Source: an uncultured Desulfuromonas sp.
GTDB lineage: Bacteria; Desulfobacterota; Desulfuromonadia; Desulfuromonadales; Desulfuromonadaceae
Direction of reading: 5' to 3'
Assembly: GCF_963676955.1 (NCBI RefSeq)
Contig: NZ_OY781461.1
Coordinates: forward strand, 1,188,001 to 1,252,000
DNA length: 64,000 bases
Shown piece by piece: positions 26,467 through 35,113 of this stretch. The first letter of the stretch is position 1. Every line of letters starts with the position of its first letter. The notes below the pieces were generated by a model. That model made no database searches, was not told the origin of the DNA, and saw nothing but the letters and a program-made list of their open reading frames with translations. The position numbers and the translations under genes were made by a program.

Positions 26467-28023
26467 TCATTGGGAAATGTCCTCAACGTCATTCGCAACT
26501 GCTCTGCGGCCGTATTTGACGCCGAGTTTATTCATTCTCGCGCGGAGTGTGCTTGGGTTGATGCCGAGGAGTTCCGCGGTGCCGCCCGGGCCATGAATTT
26601 TTCCACCGGTCTTTTTCAGCACGTTGGTAATGTGCAACGCCATGGCCTGATCGAGGTTTAATGGAGTGTCTTCACATCTTTCGCCGGCCGTTTCGGGGGC
26701 GACGGGTCTTTCGCCGGGGACGAGATCGTCAAATCCTAATTGTCCTCCGCGGTGGCGGATCAACTCACGCTCCACCACATTCTCCAGTTCGCGGACGTTG
26801 CCCGGCCAGCGGTAATTGGTCAGCCTGTCCAGTGCCCCGGGGGCAATTTCCGGCGGTATGGCCAGGCCGACTTCGTGGCTTTTAACCGCAACAAAGTGTC
26901 GCGTGAGTGGCGGGATATCCTCTTTTCTTAACCTCAGGGGCGGCACCATGATCGGAAACACATTCAGCCTGAACCAGAGATCCTCGCGAAACTGATTGTT
27001 GGAAACCATGTCGACCAGGTCGCGGTGGGTGGCGGCAATCACCCGGATATCGACAGGGATGGGTTTGACGCCGCCGACACGTTCAATTTCCCGGTTTTGC
27101 AGCACGCGCAGCAAGCGTACCTGGGCCTGGGGCGGCAGCTCGCCGATTTCGTCGAGGAAAATGGTGCCGCCGTTGGCTCGTTCAAAACGTCCCCGTTTTT
27201 CTGAAGACGCTCCGGTAAAGGCGCCTTTTTCGTGACCGAACAGTTCGCTGTCGATCAGGCTTTCCGGGATGGCTCCACAGTTGACCTTGATGAACGGGCC
27301 CTCCTTGCGCGATGAGGCAAAATGGATGGCGTTGGCGATGACTTCCTTGCCGGTGCCGGTTTCTCCCATGAGCAGTACCGTGTTGGAACGCGGTGCCACC
27401 TGGCGAACCATTTCCATGACATTAGCCAGACCTGAATTGGCCCCAATGATCTCTTCGGCGTTGTGCGCCAGGAGTTCCCGGTTGAAAAAGCGGTTGTCGT
27501 CGAGAAGGATTTCGCGATATTTGATTTCCGCTTCATGGGCCAGGGCGTTGTTGAGCGCGATGGCAAAAGGTTCGACCACCGAAGCAAGCAATTCGGCGTG
27601 CTCCTTGGTGTATTGATCTTTTCCTTTGACGCGAAGAACAAGAAAGCCGATCAATTTGTCCTCAATGCGCAGAGGCAGGGAGAGGTCGCTGAAACCCTGC
27701 AGTTTCACCAGAGGCGCAAAGGAACGAATGCGCTCGTTTTGGTTCGGATCGGACAGAATGAGTGGTTCACGTAATTCCATCAGCCATTTCCAAAGGTCTT
27801 CAGTAAGCGGAATAATGGCTTCTTTGCGCTTTGCGTGGCCGGAGGCCAGGGCGATCTGACGAATTGAACTCAGGTTTCTGTCCGGGATATCCAGCGAAAG
27901 GCTGTCCAGGGGGAAGTGGTCGCGCAGATGCTCAAACGCTCTTGAAAGAGCCGTCTTGAGTTCCAGACTGCTGCAAATTCTCAAAGTCACTTCGCGGAAG
28001 AATTCATCCTTGCTGACGTCCAT
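26467..28023 (-). CDS. Sigma-54-dependent activator with GAF domain (FhlA/NorR-like)
   Basis: A 518-residue enhancer-binding protein. Residues about 15-165 form a GAF sensor domain; the AAA+ domain follows with Walker A GETGTGKE at 220-227, the sigma-54 contact loop GAFTGA at 267-272 and DEIG at 291-294; a Fis-type helix-turn-helix is at about 470-505 (GGTAELLGINPSTLRARMNKLG). It is transcribed away from the porin-cytochrome operon. The gap between them holds a -24/-12 promoter facing that operon and a 13-bp inverted repeat at an enhancer-like distance, so it is the obvious candidate activator. The signal sensed by the GAF domain is unknown. Confidence 0.95.
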   Translation of the reverse strand: MDVSKDEFFREVTLRICSSLELKTALSRAFEHLRDHFPLDSLSLDIPDRNLSSIRQIALASGHAKRKEAIIPLTEDLWKWLMELREPLILSDPNQNERIRSFAPLVKLQGFSDLSLPLRIEDKLIGFLVLRVKGKDQYTKEHAELLASVVEPFAIALNNALAHEAEIKYREILLDDNRFFNRELLAHNAEEIIGANSGLANVMEMVRQVAPRSNTVLLMGETGTGKEVIANAIHFASSRKEGPFIKVNCGAIPESLIDSELFGHEKGAFTGASSEKRGRFERANGGTIFLDEIGELPPQAQVRLLRVLQNREIERVGGVKPIPVDIRVIAATHRDLVDMVSNNQFREDLWFRLNVFPIMVPPLRLRKEDIPPLTRHFVAVKSHEVGLAIPPEIAPGALDRLTNYRWPGNVRELENVVERELIRHRGGQLGFDDLVPGERPVAPETAGERCEDTPLNLDQAMALHITNVLKKTGGKIHGPGGTAELLGINPSTLRARMNKLGVKYGRRAVANDVEDISQ

Positions 28024-28270
28024 GTTTGATCCTTCAGTAAATAACGGCCGATAGCTCCTCTTTCTAACCTTTACACTAATTCGTCATATATAACAACTGC
28101 AGTTGCCATATATGGTAGTTCATGAAGCAGAGATAAAAATTTGTAGTCCATCATGGATTTTTTTTACTTTGGTGTAGAGAGCGCTGCTGTTGGCGGCTTT
28201 TTTTTGTAACTATTTAATAAAGCGGTTGATTTAAGGAGGCGTCGGCGCCGGTCTAAGGTGTCGGCGAAAA

Positions 28271-28306
28271 CCTGCTAAATATGACAGTAATGCCATATTT
28301 AGCAGG
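28271..28306. promoter_or_regulatory. 13-bp inverted repeat, probable enhancer site for the sigma-54 activator
   Basis: CCTGCTAAATATG and CATATTTAGCAGG are perfect inverted copies separated by ten bases. The centre lies about 90 bases upstream of the -24 element of the porin-cytochrome promoter, a usual place for an enhancer-binding protein. Two further palindromes, CAACTGCAGTTG and CCATATATGG, lie near 28094-28120. Confidence 0.65.
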
Positions 28307-28377
28307 CAGATCGTTAAATATAGCGTTTTCCGGCGGCTCGCATTGTGCGATTGCCGTGTTTATAGGATTTGTTCGTA

Positions 28378-28393
28378 TGGCATAAAACTCGCA
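28378..28393 (+). promoter_or_regulatory. Sigma-54 (-24/-12) promoter of the porin-cytochrome operon
   Basis: TGGCATAAAACTCGCA has the invariant GG and GC doublets exactly ten bases apart (28379-28380 and 28391-28392). The -12 part reads TCGCA instead of TTGCA, one mismatch. It predicts a start near 28404 and a leader of about 150 bases. The leader shows no riboswitch that I recognise. Confidence 0.65.
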
Positions 28394-28554
28394 CAAGGAA
28401 TTGGGATTATACGAATTTCTAAATCATTTTTGCCGTTATGAAAATGAAAGAATATTCGTTTCTACATTTCTCAAAACAGAATCCGGAGGTTAAGGAGGCC
28501 CGAGAGGAGAAATGCAGACCCAATGATGTCCAACACAGAAGAAAGGGAGGCAGA

Positions 28555-29769
28555 ATGAAATGTTGGCTACGGCTGTTTCTCTGCGTCGCTGTCCTGTCCA
28601 CGGTGGCTTTGCCGCTGAACAGCGCGCTGGGGATAACAGTATCAGGACGGTCAAGTACCGAAATCGAATGGTACGACACCGGCAGCGGTGACACCGCTGT
28701 GCCCTTTTACCAGTACCTGATGCTCAATGTCCACGACATTGACAACGACGGACTGGTCTTTCGGGGGTACGGTCGCCTTGCCGATGATCTGGCCGACGAA
28801 GCGGATGTCGATAGTCGGCTGTATTACGCGTACCTGGAGAAGAAGGATCTGATCGAGGATCTGGACGTGCGTTTCGGACGCCAGTTCATTGCCACCACCG
28901 CCGGGGCGTCCATCATGGATGGTCTGTATGTGGATTACTCGGGGTGGGGTGACGTTGACATCACCGTGTTTGGTGGTGGTGACGTTGCGTATTACGACGG
29001 CTACAACGCCAAGGATCTCATTGCCGGGATCGAGGTGCGGCGCACCTTTATGGACAATCTGAACCTCGGGCTGTCCTACCTGCAGAAATGGGATGAGAGT
29101 GAGTTGGCCAATGAGCTGTTCGGTCTCGACGTCGATTACGACTTCAACAACATGCTGTACGTGTACAGCGAAACCCAGTTCAACTATCTCGCCAACACCG
29201 TCAGTTACTTTCTCGGCGGTGCCAAGTACCACCGCAGTGACAACTGGTCGCTGCGTGCCGAGTATCTCTACTCACTGCCGGTGTTTTCCTCCACCTCCAT
29301 CTACTCGGTCTTTGCCGTGGATGAGTACGAGGAGCTGTTCGTCGAGTATGAGCAGCGTCTGATGCCGGGCTTGCGGGCGTTCGTCAACTACGCCCGTGAA
29401 ATGTACGAATACGACGCCGATGCCGACGTGTTTGAAGCCGGGATCGAAAAGATCCGCACCGGGCGTTTCTCCGGTTACGTCATCGGCACCTGGCGCGAAG
29501 ACCCCGACGGTCAGGATCTGGCCGGGATCAAAGTCTACGCGGCCGCCGCCATCACCAACCGCTTCCAGGCCGGAGCCGGTGTTCATCTCGACGTCATGGA
29601 ACGCTATCTTGACGAAGACGACGATGAAACCACCAACTCGCGCATCTGGGTCGACGGCACCGTCACCATTAACCGCAAAATCAACGTACAGGCCAAGGTT
29701 GAACGGGTAGAGAGCGATCTGTGGGACGAGTATTACCGCGGCCGCGTTCGCCTGAATATCCGTTTCTAA
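28555..29769 (+). CDS. Outer-membrane beta-barrel porin of an electron conduit
   Basis: A 404-residue protein with a signal peptide (MKCWLRLFLCVAVLSTVALP), alternating aromatic beta strands throughout and a terminal Phe in RLNIRF, the mark of outer-membrane barrels. The start at 28555 follows GAAAGGGAGGCAGA; the open frame to 28438 lies in the leader. With the two multiheme cytochromes that follow it forms the porin-cytochrome arrangement known from Geobacter (for example OmbB-OmaB-OmcB), in which the barrel lets a periplasmic and an outer-face cytochrome touch through the membrane. I do not recognise it as an orthologue of a named Geobacter porin. Confidence 0.85.
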   Translation: MKCWLRLFLCVAVLSTVALPLNSALGITVSGRSSTEIEWYDTGSGDTAVPFYQYLMLNVHDIDNDGLVFRGYGRLADDLADEADVDSRLYYAYLEKKDLIEDLDVRFGRQFIATTAGASIMDGLYVDYSGWGDVDITVFGGGDVAYYDGYNAKDLIAGIEVRRTFMDNLNLGLSYLQKWDESELANELFGLDVDYDFNNMLYVYSETQFNYLANTVSYFLGGAKYHRSDNWSLRAEYLYSLPVFSSTSIYSVFAVDEYEELFVEYEQRLMPGLRAFVNYAREMYEYDADADVFEAGIEKIRTGRFSGYVIGTWREDPDGQDLAGIKVYAAAAITNRFQAGAGVHLDVMERYLDEDDDETTNSRIWVDGTVTINRKINVQAKVERVESDLWDEYYRGRVRLNIRF

Positions 29770-29782
29770 AAAGGAGTCACAT

Positions 29783-30610
29783 ATGAAGCACACAGTATTA
29801 TTCGTTTGGACCGTTATGGTCGTGCTGGTGACATCCACGGCCTGGGCCACCACCTTCGATCATGACGAGCACGTTGCCATCCTCGAAGGCGAAGACTGCA
29901 GCACCTGCCATGTGGCCGATGCGCAAAGCATCATTCCCGATGTCGCTATCTGCCTGGAATGCCATGAGGCAACCATGGTCGAAGACGTCACGTTTCCCGG
30001 GCTGAAAACCCATGATGTCACCTGGTCGCTCAGTCACCGCGCTGCGGCAAAAAGCACATCCATGGACTGCGCCGCCTGCCATCAGCAGAATGACTGCCTG
30101 GAATGCCACAGCGCCGGGTTTGCCGACGAAATGGGTGACTTCGGTAACAGCATGACCAACGTGCACCGCAGTGATTTCCATGTGTCCCACCCGATCGCCG
30201 CGCGCACCAACCCCCAATTATGTACCAGCTGCCATGAGAGCAGTTTCTGCTCCGACTGCCACAACGATTTCCGTCGCGGTTCTTTGACCGGCATTTCGCA
30301 TCAGCGCAGTTTCAGCAGCTTAACCGTCGGTCCGACCGGTCCGGCCCATGAGAATTTCAGTGAATCTCAATGCCAGACCTGTCACGTGGATTCGATCTTA
30401 CCGTCACACGAATGGACCAGCGGCCATGCCCGCGAGGCACGCAAGAACTTAGTGACCTGCCAGGCCTGCCACCCCGAAGGCGATGTCTGCATCAAGTGCC
30501 ACAGCGCCCGCAGCGGTCTCGGCATCAACCCCCATCCCAAGGACTGGGATGACATTGATGGAAGAATGCTTCGTGCCAGCGATGGCCGAACCTGCCGTAA
30601 GTGTCACTAA
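29783..30610 (+). CDS. Periplasmic decaheme c-type cytochrome
   Basis: A 275-residue protein with a signal peptide (VLFVWTVMVVLVTSTAWA). It has ten CxxCH heme-binding motifs: CSTCH, CLECH, CAACH, CLECH, CTSCH, CSDCH, CQTCH, CQACH, CIKCH and CRKCH. Extra His residues between them can be distal ligands. The last motif is the very end of the chain, so the final His is the C-terminal residue. It starts 13 bases after the porin with AAAAAGGAGTCACAT. Its expected role is to carry electrons from the periplasm to the barrel-embedded outer cytochrome. Confidence 0.93.
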   Translation: MKHTVLFVWTVMVVLVTSTAWATTFDHDEHVAILEGEDCSTCHVADAQSIIPDVAICLECHEATMVEDVTFPGLKTHDVTWSLSHRAAAKSTSMDCAACHQQNDCLECHSAGFADEMGDFGNSMTNVHRSDFHVSHPIAARTNPQLCTSCHESSFCSDCHNDFRRGSLTGISHQRSFSSLTVGPTGPAHENFSESQCQTCHVDSILPSHEWTSGHAREARKNLVTCQACHPEGDVCIKCHSARSGLGINPHPKDWDDIDGRMLRASDGRTCRKCH

Positions 30611-30636
30611 CACACACGACAACATAGGAGGTAGGA

Positions 30637-32826
30637 ATGAAGGTAAAACATTGGTTATCATTTTTCGTAGTGCTCTGCAGCATTCTGCTGCTGACGGCCT
30701 GCGGAAGTAACTCCGGCAGCGGCGGCGATCAGTCGGCTGCTCCGGCGGACGATGATCTGGGTTCGGACACCGATACCGGCATCGAGTATGTCGGTGCGGC
30801 CACCTGTATCGACTGTCATGAAGACTTCAGCTGGAGCGCGGAGATTGTCGAAGAATATCTCCAGGGCAAGCACGTGATTCACAGCGATCACATTACCCAG
30901 GCCAATGCCGCGGACGGCTGTCTGGACTGCCATGACCCGATTGGCGACGGTCCCGGTCTGGCCGGTCTGATTGACCCGACAAACGTGCCTGCCGACGGTC
31001 TGGCCGCGGTGGGCTGTGAGAACTGTCACGGTGCCGGCGGTGAGCACTACGGCGTCGGGCCGATTCCCATGGCGGAGCCGGGCATCGCGGAATGCGCCGC
31101 CTGTCATGATGAGCTGCCGGAAAGCCATCTACCGCATCATCCGGAAGCAAGCTCAATTGGGACCAACTATGTCGCTTCACGCCACTTTACGGCGAGCGTA
31201 CGCAATGAAGCCCTTTGCTCCAAATGTCACACCGACCTTGGCGGCCGTTTGTACAAAGATGTGTCGACAAAGGCGCAGCTTGAGGCAACGGTTATGCCTG
31301 TTGCCAGTGACGAACCGGTGCAGTGCCGTACCTGTCACAATCCGCATAATGCCGGTGGCCTGTTGATGGAAGAGATGGAAGATCACGGCACCGTGGTCGG
31401 CTCGGCGGAATACGCCACTTGCCTGACCTGTCACATGAGTGATCGTGATGATCCGAGCAGTGACGCGTGGATGTACCATGCTGACCGCTTTTATCGTCTG
31501 ATTACCGATACCCATTACGATGATCCGACAACCCAGGAAATCGAGGGTTACGTGGTCAACAAGCTGAGCGATCGTTCCTGTCGCGATTGCCATGATGTGC
31601 ATACGGTTATGGAGATCAGCGCAAGCAGCGGCACAACCACCATTAACGATCAGTGGGCGCAATCGCCTCACGCCGGACATCTCAGCGAAGCAAAAGCTGT
31701 TGCACAAGAGTCTGAGGTTGATAGAACAACCGCGCAAACGGTTGCCGTCAAAGCGGCAGGTTCCGCTTCAGAAGCGTTTGCCGGGCATTACAACTTCTCC
31801 TATCCTGACGGTGAAGCCACTGGCAACTATGGCCGCGTTTGTGAGCGTTGCCATACCTCAACCGGTGCCAAGAACTACCTGACCGATCCGAGTGCCTATG
31901 ACCGTACGGCCAACGATCTGTCTTATCTGGAAGACGGACAGCGTGAGATGATCTACTGCTGGGCGTGTCACAGTGACAATTCAGGGAATCTGAGAGATCC
32001 GGGTTATGTGACGTTGCTTGATGTGAATGACTCTGTCGGAAACTTCTTTGCCGGTGCTGATCCGGTTGAGAAAATCGTGACTTACCAGGGTGAGACCGTT
32101 GTGATTCCCGATCAGGGTTCCTCCAATGTCTGCCTGGCCTGCCACGGTGGTGGCGGTAACATGGACTCCGCGCCCAGTGCCCGATTTGTCGGTCACCACG
32201 CACCGGCCGGCGGCAGCCTGTTCTCCGAATATGTCCACATGGGCCATGAGTATCCAGGTTTGAACTATGAATTTGACTACTTCTCAGAGCATGGCCATGG
32301 GACAATTGAAAACCCCTGCGTGTCCTGCCATATGGTCGATGGTGAGACCAAAAACCATACGTTTGCCATTATGGGTGAAGATGACCTTGGCAACGTGACA
32401 TTGCCCACCAAAGGGGTGTGCAACACGTGCCATATCCCCGATTCTTCATATGAAGTTACCGTTGACATGCTCGAAGAAGAAAAATCCGGCTATGAAGAGA
32501 GCGGTGAGTTGCTCGGCGAGGTTCTTGCCAACACTGCCGGCTATGCCAACTATCTGAGCACTGTCGTCGATTCAACAAATGCCACGACCGTGGCGGACAA
32601 TGCTTACTATGCCTACCAGAACCGGTTGTATGTGGAAGAGGAAAAAGGTGGCTATGCCCACAACCGCTACTATGTCAAACGGCTCCTGTTCGACTCCATC
32701 GATGTCATGATGGATGGCAGCATGGATGGTACGATCACTTTCACTCCACAGATGATTAATGACTATTCTGAAGCCTGTCACTGGCTTGGGATGGATGAGT
32801 CCACCGGAGCTGCTGCACGGCCGTAA
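30637..32826 (+). CDS. Outer-membrane multiheme (13-heme) c-type cytochrome lipoprotein
   Basis: A 729-residue lipoprotein: the lipobox LLTAC places the lipidated Cys at 22, followed by a Ser/Gly/Asp-rich linker. Thirteen CxxCH motifs run from CIDCH to CNTCH, the last about 120 residues before the end. The C-terminal part has no heme. It is preceded by CATAGGAGGTAGGA. As the third gene of the porin-cytochrome operon it should sit on the outer face and pass electrons to metals, humic substances, electrodes or partner cells. Acceptor specificity cannot be read from sequence. A strong terminator follows the stop. Confidence 0.93.
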   Translation: MKVKHWLSFFVVLCSILLLTACGSNSGSGGDQSAAPADDDLGSDTDTGIEYVGAATCIDCHEDFSWSAEIVEEYLQGKHVIHSDHITQANAADGCLDCHDPIGDGPGLAGLIDPTNVPADGLAAVGCENCHGAGGEHYGVGPIPMAEPGIAECAACHDELPESHLPHHPEASSIGTNYVASRHFTASVRNEALCSKCHTDLGGRLYKDVSTKAQLEATVMPVASDEPVQCRTCHNPHNAGGLLMEEMEDHGTVVGSAEYATCLTCHMSDRDDPSSDAWMYHADRFYRLITDTHYDDPTTQEIEGYVVNKLSDRSCRDCHDVHTVMEISASSGTTTINDQWAQSPHAGHLSEAKAVAQESEVDRTTAQTVAVKAAGSASEAFAGHYNFSYPDGEATGNYGRVCERCHTSTGAKNYLTDPSAYDRTANDLSYLEDGQREMIYCWACHSDNSGNLRDPGYVTLLDVNDSVGNFFAGADPVEKIVTYQGETVVIPDQGSSNVCLACHGGGGNMDSAPSARFVGHHAPAGGSLFSEYVHMGHEYPGLNYEFDYFSEHGHGTIENPCVSCHMVDGETKNHTFAIMGEDDLGNVTLPTKGVCNTCHIPDSSYEVTVDMLEEEKSGYEESGELLGEVLANTAGYANYLSTVVDSTNATTVADNAYYAYQNRLYVEEEKGGYAHNRYYVKRLLFDSIDVMMDGSMDGTITFTPQMINDYSEACHWLGMDESTGAAARP

Positions 32827-32842
32827 CGCTGACTTTGTCATT

Positions 32843-32874
32843 AAAGCGGTCCTCTAGGAGGGCCGCTTTTTTTT
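32843..32874 (+). terminator. Terminator of the porin-cytochrome operon
   Basis: AAGCGGTCCTC, loop TAG, GAGGGCCGCTT followed by eight T, 17 bases after the cytochrome stop. A group II intron begins right after the T-run. Confidence 0.88.
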
Positions 32875-33627
32875 AGTTTGCCCAGCGGAGCTGGCAAACC
32901 CGGCCTGTTGAAAGAAACAGGCGTCGCCCCGATCAGGGGGAAGACAATCCGAATCGCAAGGGCGTTTCTGGCAACGGCAGGGTCTGAAGGAAGCGATAGG
33001 AAGTAAACTGCACATAGCGCAAGCGAACCTGATTCGGCGCTACGGGGGGGGTAAGCGTGCTAAATAACGCGAAGCCCGATACCTGATCGTACCCCGTAGC
33101 GTGATTGAGGATGGGGTAGTTTACCGGGAGCCGGAAGGTAACTGGGGAAGCCTCGTATTGTCCCGAAGCTGTCGGTCAAGGCGTCGGGTAAGAAAGGCAC
33201 AAGAGGAGACTCAAGGTCTTTCGACGCGGTGCGAGGTGGCAGATGAATCCGTAGTAGTGAAGAAGTCCCGGCCTGAGAAAGCTGGTAACAGACTGGAGGA
33301 TAAAACCGGGATGACCTGTCGCTCAGTCGTCAGGGGCTGGTGAGCGCCAAAAGCCTCATCAGAACGCGAAGGGATGAAGTTCATTCGAAAGTTTCCGGAA
33401 ACGACGGCAAGGCGTAGGGCCGGACACGAAGTCGCCTGACGAGGCGAGGTACGTTGCATGCGGTTGAGGGGAAAGCAGACTGCCGCAACGAACCGTCCAC
33501 GTCCAAGCAACCCGAACCATGCCGCAGCCATATTGCCCATCGGGATAGAAAAGGTCGGCACTCGGGCCAGGAAGGGCAGGCAAAACGCGCTCACCGTCGA
33601 GGAAGGAAAACGCAGGAAGCACAAGAG

Positions 33628-34896
33628 ATGGCGAAAATTTACTACAGTCTCTACGACCGGCTGTTACACGAACAGAGACTACTTCGGGCATACGCGAAAA
33701 TCAGGTCCAACAAAGGCAAGGCCGGAATCGACGGCCAGAGCGTAGAGGACTTTGCCGACCACCTGCCGGAAGAAATCGCCGCCCTTGTGGGCGAACTCAA
33801 GGACAAGAGCTATCGACCAAAGCCAGTGAGGCGGGTAGAAATCCCCAAGCCTGACGGCGGCGTCCGCCGGCTCGGAATCCCGACGGTTCGTGACCGTGTC
33901 GTCCAGCAGGCACTGCTGGACATCTTGCAGCCGATCTTTGATCCTGACTTTCATCCGTCCAGCTACGGTTATCGTCCGGGCCGCAGTGCCCATCAGGCGA
34001 TCGCCAAAGCCAGCCTGTTTATCAGGCGCTACCAACGGCGCTGGGTGGTGGACATGGACCTGTCGAAATGCTTCGACACCCTAGACCATGACCAGATCAT
34101 CCAGAGCATTCGTCGCCGGGTGACCGATGGAAGCATACTGGGATTAATTCGGCTGTTTCTGCAAAGCGGGAACATGACGCAAGACGGCTGGCAAGCAAGC
34201 GAACAAGGGAGCCCCCAAGGCGGGGTGATCAGTCCGCTAATCGCCAACGTCTACCTCGACGCCTTCGACCAGCACATGAAAAACCGAGGGCATCGAATCG
34301 TCCGCTACGCGGACGATATCCTGATCCTGTGTGGATCAAGAAGCGGGGCGGAAAACGCCTTCAACGTGGCAAGAAACTATCTGGAAGAAACCCTTCACCT
34401 GAGGGTCAACGAACGCAAGAGCCGGATTGTTCACAGCAGCGAAGGCGTACCCTATCTCGGAGTCATCATCACGAGCCGGTACACACGCATACAGAGCGAG
34501 AAGGTTCGACAGTTCAAAGCCAAGGTGAAGCGGATCACCCGGCGCAATACACCAGTCAATCTGGCCAAGGTCATCCACGACCTGAACCCGGTACTGCGTG
34601 GATTCACCAACTACTTCCGGGTAGCCAACTGCCGCGAGCAGTTCAGAAAACTGTCCCGGTGGATTCGCCGACGCCTGCGAGCCAAGCAGCTGACACTGTG
34701 GAAAAAGCCGCAACGGCTCCACCGCAGACTCCGGCAGCTAGGCTATCAGGGCGAGTTCAAGGCCATCAAAATGAACTCATGGCGCAATGCCGCCAGCAAC
34801 CTGGCCAACTATGCAATGCCGAACATCTGGTTTGCAAAGCAGGGACTTTTTGATCTAAGCAGAGTAGAGACGGGCTATCTGCCTCAGAGCTATTAG
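33628..34896 (+). CDS. ltrA: Group II intron reverse transcriptase/maturase
   Basis: A 422-residue protein with the complete reverse transcriptase blocks: GIDGQSVEDF, PDGGVRRLGIPTVRDRVVQQA, SSYGYRPGRSAHQA, the catalytic RYADDILIL, and QGSPQGGVISPLIANVYLD; the maturase X domain follows (LNPVLRGFTNYFRVAN). No HNH endonuclease domain is seen after it. The start at 33628 (MAKIYYSLYDRLL) is chosen because homologous sequence begins there. The open frame up to 33454 runs through intron RNA structure. Confidence 0.93.
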   Translation: MAKIYYSLYDRLLHEQRLLRAYAKIRSNKGKAGIDGQSVEDFADHLPEEIAALVGELKDKSYRPKPVRRVEIPKPDGGVRRLGIPTVRDRVVQQALLDILQPIFDPDFHPSSYGYRPGRSAHQAIAKASLFIRRYQRRWVVDMDLSKCFDTLDHDQIIQSIRRRVTDGSILGLIRLFLQSGNMTQDGWQASEQGSPQGGVISPLIANVYLDAFDQHMKNRGHRIVRYADDILILCGSRSGAENAFNVARNYLEETLHLRVNERKSRIVHSSEGVPYLGVIITSRYTRIQSEKVRQFKAKVKRITRRNTPVNLAKVIHDLNPVLRGFTNYFRVANCREQFRKLSRWIRRRLRAKQLTLWKKPQRLHRRLRQLGYQGEFKAIKMNSWRNAASNLANYAMPNIWFAKQGLFDLSRVETGYLPQSY

Positions 34897-34911
34897 AGAG
34901 AAGAATGAACA

Positions 34912-34993
34912 GGAGCCGTGTACGAGGCCCGTACGCACGGTTCTGTGAGAGGGATGAGGTGAGAATTGACCATCTCACCTCACCCTACTCGAT
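34912..34993 (+). ncRNA. Group II intron domains V and VI
   Basis: GAGCCGTGTACG pairs with CGTACGCACGGTTC around AGGCC, the compact catalytic hairpin. It is followed by GAGGTGAGA/TCTCACCTC, a second stem that should carry the branch-point A. The intron remnant at 563-635 has the same order. Confidence 0.75.
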
Positions 34994-35050
34994 TCAAAAT
35001 GGCAGGGATTCTTCTGTGAAGTTTCGTTTGGGTAAGGAATCGTTTTTCAT

Positions 35051-35080
35051 AAAAAACCCGCCTGGAAAACCAGGCGGGTA
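35051..35080 (-). terminator. Terminator of the DUF169 gene
   Basis: On the minus strand ACCCGCCTGG, loop TTTT, CCAGGCGGG is followed by six T, 33 bases past the DUF169 stop. Confidence 0.85.
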
Positions 35081-35113
35081 GAGGAGGCGAATAACATTAC
35101 ATTCAGCAACGGT

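Larger units (their letters stand above)
32876..34993 (+). mobile_element. Complete group II intron with reverse transcriptase
   Basis: A ribozyme-like leader of about 750 bases (from GTTTGCCCAGCGG) with many short stems precedes a reverse transcriptase gene, and a domain V/VI pair ends in CTACTCGATTC. The leader shows the conserved order of GC-rich helices but I can place only the ends. Both boundaries are estimates of a few bases. It sits immediately behind a transcription terminator, the preferred site of class C group II introns. Confidence 0.8.

Noticed and set aside
28394-28554. A cyclic di-GMP (GEMM) riboswitch in the porin-cytochrome leader
   Set aside because: Such switches are known before cytochrome genes in relatives, but the conserved GGACGCAAAGCC-type strings are absent.
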